Below, piece after piece: positions 15,933 through 24,462 of a stretch of 64,000 nucleotides of DNA (positions within the stretch are counted from its first letter, which is position 1; each line of letters starts with the position of its first letter). A program made the translations under genes and the position numbers. A model generated the notes under the pieces. That model was not told the origin of the DNA. It was given only the letters and a program-made list of their open reading frames with translations, and ran no database searches. The stretch is from Thalassotalea_E sp964620605 (lineage in GTDB: Bacteria > Pseudomonadota > Gammaproteobacteria > Enterobacterales > Alteromonadaceae). Location of the stretch: assembly GCA_964620605.1 (NCBI GenBank), contig CAZUHQ010000006.1:14415-78414 (forward strand), in the 5' to 3' direction.

Positions 15933-17189
15933 TTAACCGTAAACCGGTAAACGCTTACAGATTTCTTTTACTTTCGCTTGAACTGCTGTGATTGTCTCTT
16001 CGTTATTGATATCGTCTAAGATGTCGCAAATCCAGCCAGTTAAGGTTTTAGTGTCTTCAACATTGAAACCACGACGAGTTATAGCCGGAGTACCTAAACG
16101 TAAACCAGAAGTCACAAACGGTGAACGCGGATCGTTAGGTACTGAGTTTTTGTTTACTGTGATATGAGCACGGCCTAACGCAGCATCGGCATCCTTACCG
16201 GTAATATCTTTATCGATTAAATCTAACAACAATAAGTGGTTTTCAGTACCGTTAGAGACCACCTTGTAACCACGTTCTTGCAAAACTGCAACCATGGCTT
16301 TGGCATTATCTAATACACGTTGTTGATATTCTTTAAACTCAGGCTGTAACGCTTCTTTAAACGCTACCGCTTTTGCGGCAATAACGTGCATTAATGGGCC
16401 ACCTTGACCGCCTGGGAAGACCGCAGAATTTAACTTTTTATAAATTTCTTCATCGCCACAACCTGAAACGATCAAGCCACCACGAGGGCCGGCTAAGGTT
16501 TTATGTGTAGTCGTAGTAACTACGTGGGCGTGCGGTACAGGGTTTGGATATAAACCAGCAGCCACCAGACCGGCAACGTGCGCCATATCTACCATCAGGT
16601 AAGCGCCAACACTATCGGCAATCTTACGCATCCGCGCCCAGTCAACGATACCTGAAAACGCTGAGAAACCACCGATGATCATTTCTGGTTTGTGCTCGTT
16701 CGCTAATTGCTCAAGTTCTTCGTAGTTAATATCACCGGTTTCAGGATGTAAACCATATTGGAACGCCTGATATGATTTACCTGAAAAGTTAACATGTGAG
16801 CCGTGAGTTAAGTGGCCACCATGAGCCAGGCTCATACCTAACACTTTACCGCCTGGAGTGACTAACGCCTGAAATACCGCAGCATTGGCTTGTGAACCCG
16901 CATGTGGCTGAACGTTCGCATAATCAGCACCAAATAATTCTTTAGCGCGCTCAATTGCCAAAGCTTCAGCTTTATCAACGTATTCACAACCACCGTAATA
17001 ACGCTTGCCCGGATAACCTTCGGCGTATTTGTTGGTTAACTGTGAGCCTTGCGCTTCTAGAACGCGCGGGCTACAGTAGTTTTCCGATGCAATTAATTCA
17101 ATGTGCTCTTCCTGACGAACGGTTTCGTCAGTCATCGCCTGCCATAATTGTGCATCAAAATCAGCAATATTCATATCACGAGTAAGCAT
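15933..17189 (-). CDS. glyA: Serine hydroxymethyltransferase
   Basis: A 418-residue PLP enzyme interconverting serine and glycine while charging tetrahydrofolate with a one-carbon unit. It has the family signature around the PLP lysine, HVVTTTTHKTLAGPRGG, upstream segments EENIELIASENYCSPRVLEA-like and YPGKRYYGGCEYVD, and the complete C-terminal domain. GAGGAATAAAC before the ATG is a clear ribosome site. Cytoplasmic. It lies upstream of nrdR-ribD on the same strand but is separated from them by a terminator and a MITE, so it is its own transcription unit. Confidence 0.97.
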   Translation of the reverse strand: MLTRDMNIADFDAQLWQAMTDETVRQEEHIELIASENYCSPRVLEAQGSQLTNKYAEGYPGKRYYGGCEYVDKAEALAIERAKELFGADYANVQPHAGSQANAAVFQALVTPGGKVLGMSLAHGGHLTHGSHVNFSGKSYQAFQYGLHPETGDINYEELEQLANEHKPEMIIGGFSAFSGIVDWARMRKIADSVGAYLMVDMAHVAGLVAAGLYPNPVPHAHVVTTTTHKTLAGPRGGLIVSGCGDEEIYKKLNSAVFPGGQGGPLMHVIAAKAVAFKEALQPEFKEYQQRVLDNAKAMVAVLQERGYKVVSNGTENHLLLLDLIDKDITGKDADAALGRAHITVNKNSVPNDPRSPFVTSGLRLGTPAITRRGFNVEDTKTLTGWICDILDDINNEETITAVQAKVKEICKRLPVYG

Positions 17190-17498
17190 GTTTATTCCTC
17201 AAGTTCACAGCCAGTTAACGGTTAAGTTAATAGTGGAAAGTTAGACTAATTTTAATTGCCGCATATTTTGCCTGAATCAGGCCATGATGTATATGTAAAA
17301 ACCTGCGAGATTTAGCTCATTTTGCACTGAGCTAGAACACTTGATTTAGCTAAAATATACGGTAAAAACTTTCGATCATCAGATCAAATTCAATTTCCAT
17401 TGAATATACCGAATAAAAAACCAAAGAACAACAAATAATATTTGGCATTATTGCCACCAATCCGAATTATAAATAAAGTTTGATGACATAGACTGTTA
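17190..17498. other. Intergenic leader region of glyA
   Basis: A 309-bp region upstream of glyA. A stem TAGCTCA / TGAGCTA at 17313-17334 lies in the likely leader. No glycine riboswitch fold, PurR box or MetR box was recognised by eye. Confidence 0.4.
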
Positions 17499-18188
17499 TT
17501 AATTTCCACGTCGAGCGACAAGCTCCCGATATTCTCGTCGCCGTTTATGCTGTATTACTTCGGTAATAATCAAAGTGACTATAATTACTAAATTAGCAAT
17601 GACTAAACCTTTAAGTGGCGCTCTACCTTGTTGGATAGCAAACTGAAAAACAAACCAGTTTATTAGCGCAGCAAACGGCAAAGCAGACCACTTGATCAGT
17701 GACATATATTTTATCGACGACTGACAACAGCTAATCGCGTGTTCAATTGCCTGTGTAGGGCTTCCAGTTATATGTGACCAACTGTGACGGCGGATTCTCA
17801 TTTCGTAATAGACAAATATTAATGACATAATGCCACCCAGGCCGAAATAACTATTTAGCAACTTACCAAATTGGCCATTAGCAATGCCATAGCCAAAAAG
17901 TAGTAATAATAATACCGTTGCAATGATATTGAGTGCAAAGCAGCCTTTTGACCACCAAACCCGTCGTTGGCTTTGCTTTAACAACTTATTAATATCCGTT
18001 TTTTCAAACGACTGTTGCTGCCAGTCCTGAGTAAGAGTTAACCATTGTTGATCTATCGCTGAGGTATCGACAACATCTTGATCATTTTTTTCCGGTAAAC
18101 TACTGATATCGAGTACAGCTTCCGCCTGCTGCTCCGACTGTAGAGTGGCTTTATGTTTTTCATTTACTGGCGAATTATCGTATTTCAT
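17499..18188 (-). CDS. Membrane protein partner of the adjacent ECF sigma factor (candidate anti-sigma factor)
   Basis: 229 residues of no recognised family. The first 80 are hydrophilic and acidic. Then come four predicted transmembrane segments: near FALNIIATVLLLLLFGYGIA, YFGLGGIMSLIFVYYE, ALPFAALINWFVFQFA and LVIANLVIIVTLIITEV. A short basic tail follows. The start overlaps the stop of the sigma gene (ATGA), the usual arrangement for a sigma/anti-sigma pair, so a sigma-restraining role through the cytoplasmic N-terminal part is plausible. No zinc-binding anti-sigma HxxxCxxC motif is present. The role is inferred from position only. Confidence 0.5.
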   Translation of the reverse strand: MKYDNSPVNEKHKATLQSEQQAEAVLDISSLPEKNDQDVVDTSAIDQQWLTLTQDWQQQSFEKTDINKLLKQSQRRVWWSKGCFALNIIATVLLLLLFGYGIANGQFGKLLNSYFGLGGIMSLIFVYYEMRIRRHSWSHITGSPTQAIEHAISCCQSSIKYMSLIKWSALPFAALINWFVFQFAIQQGRAPLKGLVIANLVIIVTLIITEVIQHKRRREYRELVARRGN

Positions 18189-18760
18189 GCTGCCCCCAAC
18201 AATTGCATTACCGCAGTTTTAGCACGCTGTAGACGCACACCAACCAGATTAGTGGAAATAGATAACACCTCGGAAATTTCCTGATAACTCATGCCTTCTA
18301 ACGCTAGAGTGATCACTTGCTGATATGACAAATTAAGTTGTCTTATCGACTGTGCCAATCGCTGTTGACGCTGCTTTTGATCTAACATCTGAAACGGTGT
18401 CGGTGCCTGGCTAGCTACACTTTCTGTGGCTTGATTTTGCCCGTCATGAGGCTCGGTTTTAATAGTTTTAACCGCTTTTGCAACATGGCTTGCCAGCACA
18501 TTATGAGCAATCCTGGCGACAAAGGTTTTAACGGCACTGTCGTGACGAAAGCCTGGTAATGCGCGCCAGATATTTAATGCAATCTCCTGAAATAACTCGT
18601 CCTGAATCGCAGGTTTTGCTTCAAAGCCATTGATCAAATGACGGAGCAGTTTTTCATGCTCCGTCATCCATAAGGTAAAGATGGCTTGATGATCAGCATT
18701 CTGGGCAGGATTAGAATCAACCTCGTGATAACCTGCCCCTGATTTAGTAGTAGCTTCCAT
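18185..18760 (-). CDS. RNA polymerase sigma factor, ECF (sigma-70 family group 4)
   Basis: About 191 residues. Region 2 is at LFQEIALNIWRALPGFRHDS, with the core-binding and -10 recognition helices continuing through AVKTFVARIAHNVLASHV. Region 4 holds the helix-turn-helix YQQVITLALEGMSYQEISEV and the recognition helix SISTNLVGVRLQRAKTA. There are no regions 1.1 or 3, as expected for ECF factors. The frame opens at a TTG, but the ATG at 18760 is the likelier start. It overlaps the downstream membrane protein by four bases. The ABC exporter and hydrolase upstream on the same strand read into it after 26 bases and could be co-transcribed. Confidence 0.88.
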   Translation of the reverse strand: MEATTKSGAGYHEVDSNPAQNADHQAIFTLWMTEHEKLLRHLINGFEAKPAIQDELFQEIALNIWRALPGFRHDSAVKTFVARIAHNVLASHVAKAVKTIKTEPHDGQNQATESVASQAPTPFQMLDQKQRQQRLAQSIRQLNLSYQQVITLALEGMSYQEISEVLSISTNLVGVRLQRAKTAVMQLLGAA

Positions 18761-18786
18761 TAAATAACTCAAAATAGATCACTATA

Positions 18787-19950
18787 TTAGCCAAGTGACA
18801 TCACGACTTTTTCCGATTGCAAACGTTTTGCCAGCGCCATCACTAAGGCAACCGTCAGTGCTATGGTGGCTAAACTGCTAAAGGCAAATGCCTGCCAGTC
18901 AACTGCCAGCCCCTTAAACAAGTCTTCCATTAACAAGGATTGGCCAAAGATAGGTGCCCAGTCAGCCCACACTGGTTTATTGTCCATGATCATCATGGCA
19001 ACCGGGATCATGGTCGGCACCATGATCAACATCGCAACTGTCGATTGTGCTTCTTTAAAAGTCTTTGCCTGAAAGGCAAAGAATAGTTGCAAGGCCGCTG
19101 CTAAAAAACATAGCGGGATCAATAACATCAATAGTGCGCTAAAGGTAAAAACATCAAGGTTAAAGGTAGCGCCGATTTTAGTTAGATCGACAAAACTGAC
19201 CGATACTGTGGTTAATAGCAACATTAAACTCACGGAAATAATGGCAATTAAACTCGAGCACATCAGTTTCGCCAGCACAATTTTTAACGTGCTGACTGGC
19301 TGGCATAATAACACCTCCAGAACATTGCGTTCACGCTCTCCGGCGCTGGAATCGATAGATATTGACTGACCGGAAATAAACGCCCCCATCAGTAAATAAA
19401 GTCCTAACATCAAGCTGATGATCATCGCATTACTGCTTGGCAATGAAGTGTCCTGCTCTTGTAATTTTAATGGTTGCAATAACTGAACATCTACCCCCCT
19501 GACCAGCAAGCGTTTATAACCGATAGCGAGAGAGAAATTGCGCACTTCGTCTTTGATACGACGCAGCGGTGCATTGAGTGATTTCTCACTAAAATCGGCA
19601 CGTAAAATAATATCTATCGGTTTACCCTCAAGCATATCCTGATGATAACTGTCGGGGATGCTAAGCTCGATTGAACGCTGCTGCCAGTTACGCTGTTCAT
19701 CCTCAGGAACATCCGCAAAGTCCAGAATATTATTATCTTTAAACGCTTTGATTAGTTTTGGCGCGTATTCCGCTCCAGAAAACTTAACGTAAATGGGCGG
19801 ATTATCAACAAAATCCTTGATCATAGTTTTTGACATCACCATGATCATCACAGGTGCCAGTAACGCCATGCTCATCGCCACCAGCAACGCACGTTTATCG
19901 CGAAATGCTTCTTTTAACTCTTTAATTAGTAACGCTTTAAACTGGATCAT
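18787..19950 (-). CDS. ABC transporter permease (NatB / ABC-2 family)
   Basis: 387 residues with one N-terminal transmembrane helix, a large periplasmic segment (about 40-170), then five to six helices. This is the layout of NatB-like ABC-2 permeases. Conserved elements include the N-terminal LIKELKEAFRDKRALL amphipathic segment and SSAGERERNVLEVLLCQPVS, the loop typical of this family. NatAB of Bacillus exports sodium; relatives export peptides or drugs, so the substrate is unknown. It overlaps the ATPase gene by four bases and forms a two-gene exporter with it. Confidence 0.85.
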   Translation of the reverse strand: MIQFKALLIKELKEAFRDKRALLVAMSMALLAPVMIMVMSKTMIKDFVDNPPIYVKFSGAEYAPKLIKAFKDNNILDFADVPEDEQRNWQQRSIELSIPDSYHQDMLEGKPIDIILRADFSEKSLNAPLRRIKDEVRNFSLAIGYKRLLVRGVDVQLLQPLKLQEQDTSLPSSNAMIISLMLGLYLLMGAFISGQSISIDSSAGERERNVLEVLLCQPVSTLKIVLAKLMCSSLIAIISVSLMLLLTTVSVSFVDLTKIGATFNLDVFTFSALLMLLIPLCFLAAALQLFFAFQAKTFKEAQSTVAMLIMVPTMIPVAMMIMDNKPVWADWAPIFGQSLLMEDLFKGLAVDWQAFAFSSLATIALTVALVMALAKRLQSEKVVMSLG

Positions 19951-20693
19951 GCCGCCACTCCTTCGTCTGAGCCAATTAATTTAACAAAGGCATCTTCGAG
20001 CTGGGCTTCTCCTGCTAATTGACATAACTCCTGTGGCGTTCCCTGAGCCGCCAGCTTGCCGTTAGCCACTATGATCACCCGATCGCAAAGTGCCGCCACT
20101 TCTTGCATGACATGAGATGAAAATAAAATGCAGTGGCCCTTGGCTTTAAATTTATTGAGGTAATTTCTTAAGATCCGGGTACTCATGACATCCAGCCCCC
20201 GAGTTGGTTCATCGAGGACAAAATTTTGTGGCTGATGAACCAAGGCCTGTGCTAAGGTTACTTTCATCCTTTGTCCTTGTGAGAAACCCGCGGTTCTGCG
20301 ATGCGCTAAGTCTTCCATCTCAAGATCGCTAATAATGGCTTCAATTGCCTGCTTTTTCTTTTCACCTTCTAAACCATGCAAACTAGCAAAATAATCAATT
20401 TGCTCATAGGCGGTTAACCGTTCATATAAACCGAACTTATCGGGGAAAATACCAAGCTTTGCCCGTGCCGCTAACGGCTCTTTAATCACTTCAATACCGT
20501 CGATAGTTGCACTACCCTGATCGGCAGATAATAAACCATAAAGGGTGCGCAAACAGGTGGTTTTTCCTGCGCCGTTTGGTCCTAAGATGCCGGTGATCTC
20601 GCCATCTTTGGCAGTAAAAGACAGGCCATCCAAGGCATTGACAGTGGTTTTTTTGCTAACAAAACGCTTATGTAAATCATTGACTTCAATCAT
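19947..20693 (-). CDS. ABC transporter ATP-binding protein (NatA-like)
   Basis: 248 residues with a complete nucleotide-binding domain: Walker A GPNGAGKTT, Q-loop region LGIFPDKFGLYERLTAYEQI, signature FSQGQRMKVTLAQALVH, Walker B NFVLDEPTRGLD and the switch histidine in LFSSHVMQE. The signature is FSQGQ rather than LSGGQ, a variation common in this exporter group. It powers the permease encoded directly downstream. It lies 9 bases after the hydrolase gene, so hydrolase, ATPase and permease probably form one operon reading on toward the sigma factor. Confidence 0.9.
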   Translation of the reverse strand: MIEVNDLHKRFVSKKTTVNALDGLSFTAKDGEITGILGPNGAGKTTCLRTLYGLLSADQGSATIDGIEVIKEPLAARAKLGIFPDKFGLYERLTAYEQIDYFASLHGLEGEKKKQAIEAIISDLEMEDLAHRRTAGFSQGQRMKVTLAQALVHQPQNFVLDEPTRGLDVMSTRILRNYLNKFKAKGHCILFSSHVMQEVAALCDRVIIVANGKLAAQGTPQELCQLAGEAQLEDAFVKLIGSDEGVAA

Positions 20694-20702
20694 AATATAT
20701 CC

Positions 20703-22148
20703 TTACAGCCCACCGTTTAAGCCAGTCATAAATGTTTCGTCCGGTATTTCTGCTAAGCAAGATAACTCCAGCTCAGCGAAGGACTTTTTATCTAAAAACT
20801 CATTGATAATATTTATGGCACAAGGCGTAACACCCGGTGTATGCGAACTGTTTTTTAGCACCAGATGTTTACTGTTAGGCAAGCTGTTATCGGCATACTC
20901 ACCGTTACTGGGCGGAGTAACCGGATCTAGCTCTCCTGAGATGATCAAGGTTGGAATATCAGCAGTCACAGGATGATAAAATTCGCTCGATGGTTGATAC
21001 TTTGGCCAAAGCGGACAGGCGGTTTGCCACGCGCTATGGGAAATATCGCCATTAAACGCATTATCCGCATCAGCGGCAAACATCGCGGCCGTGACTTTTG
21101 GCATATCTTCATTACAAACAATATTGAGGGTTAAACCAGAAAACATTTCCATGGAAGATTCAGCCGCGGCAATAAGGCCGGCAAACGGCGCATAATTGCC
21201 CAAATACGCCTGGTGGATCACTAATGGCACTAACGAGCGTCCCTCAAGCGAATAAAGCTGGGTAAAAATGGTCGATAAAAACTTCGTCTTATTGATGTTA
21301 AAGCTGGTGCTAGTGCCTAATCTTGGATGAGGAATAGTCAATGCCAGCGGGCTTTGTTCGAGCTGGCTGCTCAGTTGGTCAAATTCCGCCTGCAAATTGG
21401 GATAGGCTTGATGACAACTTGCTTCCTGCTGGCAGTGTGCCAGCAATAATTCAAACGAACGGGCAGAGCTTTGGCCAAACAGACCAATTGGCACTTCAAT
21501 CGGCCCGACACTATCAAGTACAACAGTGGCTAACGACTGAGGAAACATCCGCATATAAACTAAACCAGCCCGAGTACCATAAGAGCCGCCATAAATAGAG
21601 ATTTTGCTATGACCAAGTGCCTGACGCACTGCGTCAAAGTCACGAATCGCATTTTCCGAATTATACTGGCTTAAATCGCCGGTTAACTCAGATAAACACT
21701 GCTTAACCTCAGCTTGAGAAAAATCTTCTGGCAGCATTTGATAAGCATCCATTTTTTTAGCTTCTTCGCATTGCAAAGGATGAGACTTTCCGGTGCCGCG
21801 CTGATCCACTAAAATCAGATCCCGCGTTTTTCTAATTTCATTAAAAGCACGATATAAACCACCAGCGAGCGACACCGCCGCTTGTCCTGGCCCTCCAGCT
21901 AAAAACATCAAGGGTTCTTTGTGCCCACTGTTATCGATTGCTGGCAGCACAGCAAAATTAATGGAAATTTTCTCGCCTGACGGCTGCTGGTAATTTTCTG
22001 GCACTTCAAGCTTGCCGCATTGCACTTGCTGTTTGATGCCCGGCAGATGGCAGTTTTCCAGGCTGAGCGATGGCTGTTCGCTGGCAACAACGAAGCCATA
22101 CGCTAGCACTAAACTGAGCGCAACCCCCAGTTTACCCATGACTTTCAT
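20703..22148 (-). CDS. Secreted alpha/beta hydrolase, tripeptidyl/prolyl aminopeptidase-like
   Basis: 481 residues with a signal peptide (MKVMGKLGVALSLVLAYGFV, cleavage near VAS). The alpha/beta hydrolase core has the oxyanion segment FLAGGPGQAAVSL, the nucleophile elbow IYGGSYGTR (serine nucleophile) and the acid in LIISGELDPVTPP. The catalytic histidine is in NSSHTPG, within the TAP-like C-terminal domain. LVDQRGTGKSHPLQC is typical of the proline-iminopeptidase family S33. It probably removes residues from short peptides in the periplasm. It heads the operon that continues with the ABC exporter, which hints at peptide handling, but that link is inferred. Confidence 0.85.
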   Translation of the reverse strand: MKVMGKLGVALSLVLAYGFVVASEQPSLSLENCHLPGIKQQVQCGKLEVPENYQQPSGEKISINFAVLPAIDNSGHKEPLMFLAGGPGQAAVSLAGGLYRAFNEIRKTRDLILVDQRGTGKSHPLQCEEAKKMDAYQMLPEDFSQAEVKQCLSELTGDLSQYNSENAIRDFDAVRQALGHSKISIYGGSYGTRAGLVYMRMFPQSLATVVLDSVGPIEVPIGLFGQSSARSFELLLAHCQQEASCHQAYPNLQAEFDQLSSQLEQSPLALTIPHPRLGTSTSFNINKTKFLSTIFTQLYSLEGRSLVPLVIHQAYLGNYAPFAGLIAAAESSMEMFSGLTLNIVCNEDMPKVTAAMFAADADNAFNGDISHSAWQTACPLWPKYQPSSEFYHPVTADIPTLIISGELDPVTPPSNGEYADNSLPNSKHLVLKNSSHTPGVTPCAINIINEFLDKKSFAELELSCLAEIPDETFMTGLNGGL

Positions 22149-22299
22149 TAATCTTCCTTTGGTTTTCTTTTTGTTATCTAGTCTCTAGGTTAACAATTTT
22201 ATTACACAAATTTTGTTAAATTTAGAAAAGATATTATAAACATATGATTAATATTGATATTATTAAAATTCATCAAAAAATTTATTCAGCGGCTATTTT

Positions 22300-23163
22300 A
22301 TGGAACTACTTGCTTATCAAGTCAACGCTTTTACTAAAGATGCCAGCGGAGGAAACCCTGCCGGAGTGGTGTTAAATGCCGATGATTTATCGGCAGAACA
22401 CATGCAAGCCATCGCCCACTCCCTTGGCTTTTCTGAAACTGCATTTGTCAGCAAAGATGATGAATGCGATTTTCAGCTGCGCTTTTTCACCCCGAACAGT
22501 GAAGTGGATTTTTGTGGTCACGCCACCGTTGCCACTTTCTTTTTGATGTTTCAGCAACAAATGATCTCGGCAAAAAGTTATCGTCAGCGAACCAAAGCCG
22601 GCAAACTGGCTGTGACGGTTTTTCCTGACGGCTTAGTTGAATTGCAACAGCTATTACCGCAGTTTTTAGGCCAACTGCCCGCAGAAGAAATTGCCGCATC
22701 CCTCAATATCCCAGTAGCGATCCTAAGCTCTACCAACTTGGCAATCGAAAAAGTTTCCACCGGATTAACCGATATTATCATTGCGCTTCCCCCTGGTTAT
22801 CTCGATAAAGTTTCCCCTGACTTGCAGGTAATTGCCGCATTATCAAACCAGCACCAGGCAACGGGTTATCATTTATTTGAGCTCGCACCAAAAGCCAGCC
22901 CATTAACCGCATATTGTCGCAACTTTGCCCCGGCATTTGGCATTAATGAAGAATCTGCGACCGGTAGTGCCTGCGGCGCTTTAGCCTGTTACTTGTTTAA
23001 ACATCAGCTGACTGACAGCACAGAGTACCTATTTGAGCAAGGCCGAATAATGAACTGTACTTCCACTATTAAGGCAAAGATTGCCAGCGAAGGCAGAAAA
23101 ATCAGGCAAGTCTGTGTTGCCGGTCATGCCCAACTGATCAAAACACACGACTTAACAATATAA
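22300..23163 (+). CDS. PhzF family isomerase/epimerase-like protein
   Basis: 287 residues of the PhzF phenazine-biosynthesis-like fold, two related alpha/beta halves. The conserved opening is YQVNAFTKDASGGNPAGVVL, followed by GFSETAFVSKDD with the catalytic glutamate, FTPNSEVDFCGHATVATFF, and in the second half EESATGSACGALACYL. PhzF itself isomerises a phenazine precursor. Most homologues act on unknown small metabolites and do not imply phenazine synthesis, and no other phenazine genes are present. Transcribed alone, divergent from the hydrolase operon. Confidence 0.88.
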   Translation: MELLAYQVNAFTKDASGGNPAGVVLNADDLSAEHMQAIAHSLGFSETAFVSKDDECDFQLRFFTPNSEVDFCGHATVATFFLMFQQQMISAKSYRQRTKAGKLAVTVFPDGLVELQQLLPQFLGQLPAEEIAASLNIPVAILSSTNLAIEKVSTGLTDIIIALPPGYLDKVSPDLQVIAALSNQHQATGYHLFELAPKASPLTAYCRNFAPAFGINEESATGSACGALACYLFKHQLTDSTEYLFEQGRIMNCTSTIKAKIASEGRKIRQVCVAGHAQLIKTHDLTI

Positions 23164-23489
23164 AAAAAAGCCACTGTGGGAGAACAGTGGCTAATACCGC
23201 AAAGTATTCAAGCTATTTCGCAATAAGACAAAACAATAGGGGTATTTTGCCTTATTTAACGAACCAAGGTGAATGTAGACATAATCACTAACATTCAAAA
23301 CATGCGTTTACCAGGCGATGATACTAGCTTAGCTATTACCATCAACCACATTGTATACAATATATTATTGATAGAATTATCGCAAGCGCTAATCAATAAA
23401 ATTTCACAAAAATACAAATTAATCATTCACAACTCGCTCATTTAGGGATAAAGTCTAGCTAAGATGTATTTTTTTAAAAGGGTTTGCTG
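23164..23489. other. Intergenic region between phzF-like gene and EF-hand gene
   Basis: This holds a stem-loop right after the phzF stop (AGCCACTGT / ACAGTGGCT, 23169-23192), with the T-run on the reverse strand only. A second imperfect 12-bp stem follows at 23222-23256 (AATAAGACAAAA / TTTTGCCTTATT). The rest is AT-rich and presumably contains the promoter of the EF-hand gene. No gene seen. Confidence 0.5.
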
Positions 23490-23708
23490 ATGGAACTAAA
23501 TCAGTGGGTAGATGAATTATTTGAAGTATTTGATGAAGATAAAGACGGCGTTATCAACCGTAGCGAATTTGTCGAGCTAATCGACTGCTTACTTCAGGAC
23601 AAAGGCATTCGAATGTGCGAATCGATCTTCAAACGTTTTGATACTAACCACGACAACTCTATCTCAAAAGAAGAGTTAAAAGAAATGGTGATAGAACTCG
23701 CACTATAA
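23490..23708 (+). CDS. Small cytoplasmic EF-hand protein
   Basis: 72 residues consisting of two EF-hands. The first loop is DEDKDGVINRSEF (ligands D, D, D, E-like at the canonical positions) and the second DTNHDNSISKEEL, which is less canonical but keeps D, N, D, S and E. It should bind calcium as a calmodulin-like pair. There is no signal peptide or membrane segment, so it is cytoplasmic. A TTG two codons upstream could start translation, but the ATG at 23490 has an AAAAGGG ribosome site at 7-nt spacing. A strong terminator follows. Target unknown. Confidence 0.85.
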   Translation: MELNQWVDELFEVFDEDKDGVINRSEFVELIDCLLQDKGIRMCESIFKRFDTNHDNSISKEELKEMVIELAL

Positions 23709-23733
23709 AACCCAACATGATGATAACCAAGTG

Positions 23734-23757
23734 AAAAGAGCCGTATGGCTCTTTTTT
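23734..23757 (+). terminator. Terminator downstream of the EF-hand gene
   Basis: A stem AAAAGAGCC / GGCTCTTTT with a 4-nt loop continues into a run of Ts, 25 bases after the stop codon. Confidence 0.87.
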
Positions 23758-23832
23758 TCTGGTCTTACCTCTATCTAAGATAACCATCTTCTGATATATT
23801 TCAGCATACAAGTGTTAGCTGAAATATTTTCT

Positions 23833-24462
23833 ATGAATGCTCCCTACAGTTTGGCTGAAGAAATTGCCAATGCGGTTAGCCACGGCATTGCGACCCTGCT
23901 AAGTGTTGCCGGCCTGACCATGCTGGTATTTTACGCCGCCATCCAGCAAGACACGCTGCGCATCACCAGTTTTGCCATTTATGGCGCCAGCCTGGTATTG
24001 CTGTTTCTTGCCTCCACGCTCTACCATGCACTGGTTGCGGAAAAAGCAAAACAGTTCTTTAAACTGATAGATCATTGCGCCATCTATTTACTGATCGCCG
24101 GTACTTATACGCCACTGATGCTGTTGACCTTAAACAGCCAGTTAGGGGATATTATGCTGACCTTGGTATGGCTATTAGCGCTAATGGGGATTTGCTACAA
24201 AGTACTAATAAAGAATCATAACAAGTGGATATCCGTTGGCAGTTATCTTGGCCTGGGCTTTATCTCATTATTTTGTATACAACAACTTTATCTGGCACTG
24301 CCCGGCAACGGCCTGTTATTACTCTGTCTCGGCGGAGGATTATACGCTTTTGGCGTAATTTTTTACCTCAACCATAAAATCCCCTATAACCACGCCATCT
24401 GGCACCTGTTTGTTTTGGCCGGTGCTAGCTGCCATTTTTCGCTAATGTGGCTTTATGTCTAG
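23833..24462 (+). CDS. Hemolysin III / PAQR family membrane protein
   Basis: About 209 residues with seven predicted transmembrane helices. It opens YSLAEEIANAVSHGIATLLS, the family's conserved N-terminal SHG motif, with LASTLYHAL in helix two, LIDHCAIYLLIAGTYTPLML in helix three and HAIWHLFVLAG near the end. The His and Asp residues in these motifs match the metal site of PAQR receptors. Bacterial members are annotated hemolysin III, but their function is unproven. The frame begins at 23812; the ATG at 23833 matches family N-termini better. Its 3' end overlaps the convergent ovoB by 21 bases. Confidence 0.85.
   Translation: MNAPYSLAEEIANAVSHGIATLLSVAGLTMLVFYAAIQQDTLRITSFAIYGASLVLLFLASTLYHALVAEKAKQFFKLIDHCAIYLLIAGTYTPLMLLTLNSQLGDIMLTLVWLLALMGICYKVLIKNHNKWISVGSYLGLGFISLFCIQQLYLALPGNGLLLLCLGGGLYAFGVIFYLNHKIPYNHAIWHLFVLAGASCHFSLMWLYV

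Noticed and set aside
22300..23163. Phenazine biosynthesis suggested by the PhzF-like gene
   Set aside because: No other phenazine gene is present, and PhzF-like proteins are widespread in non-producers.
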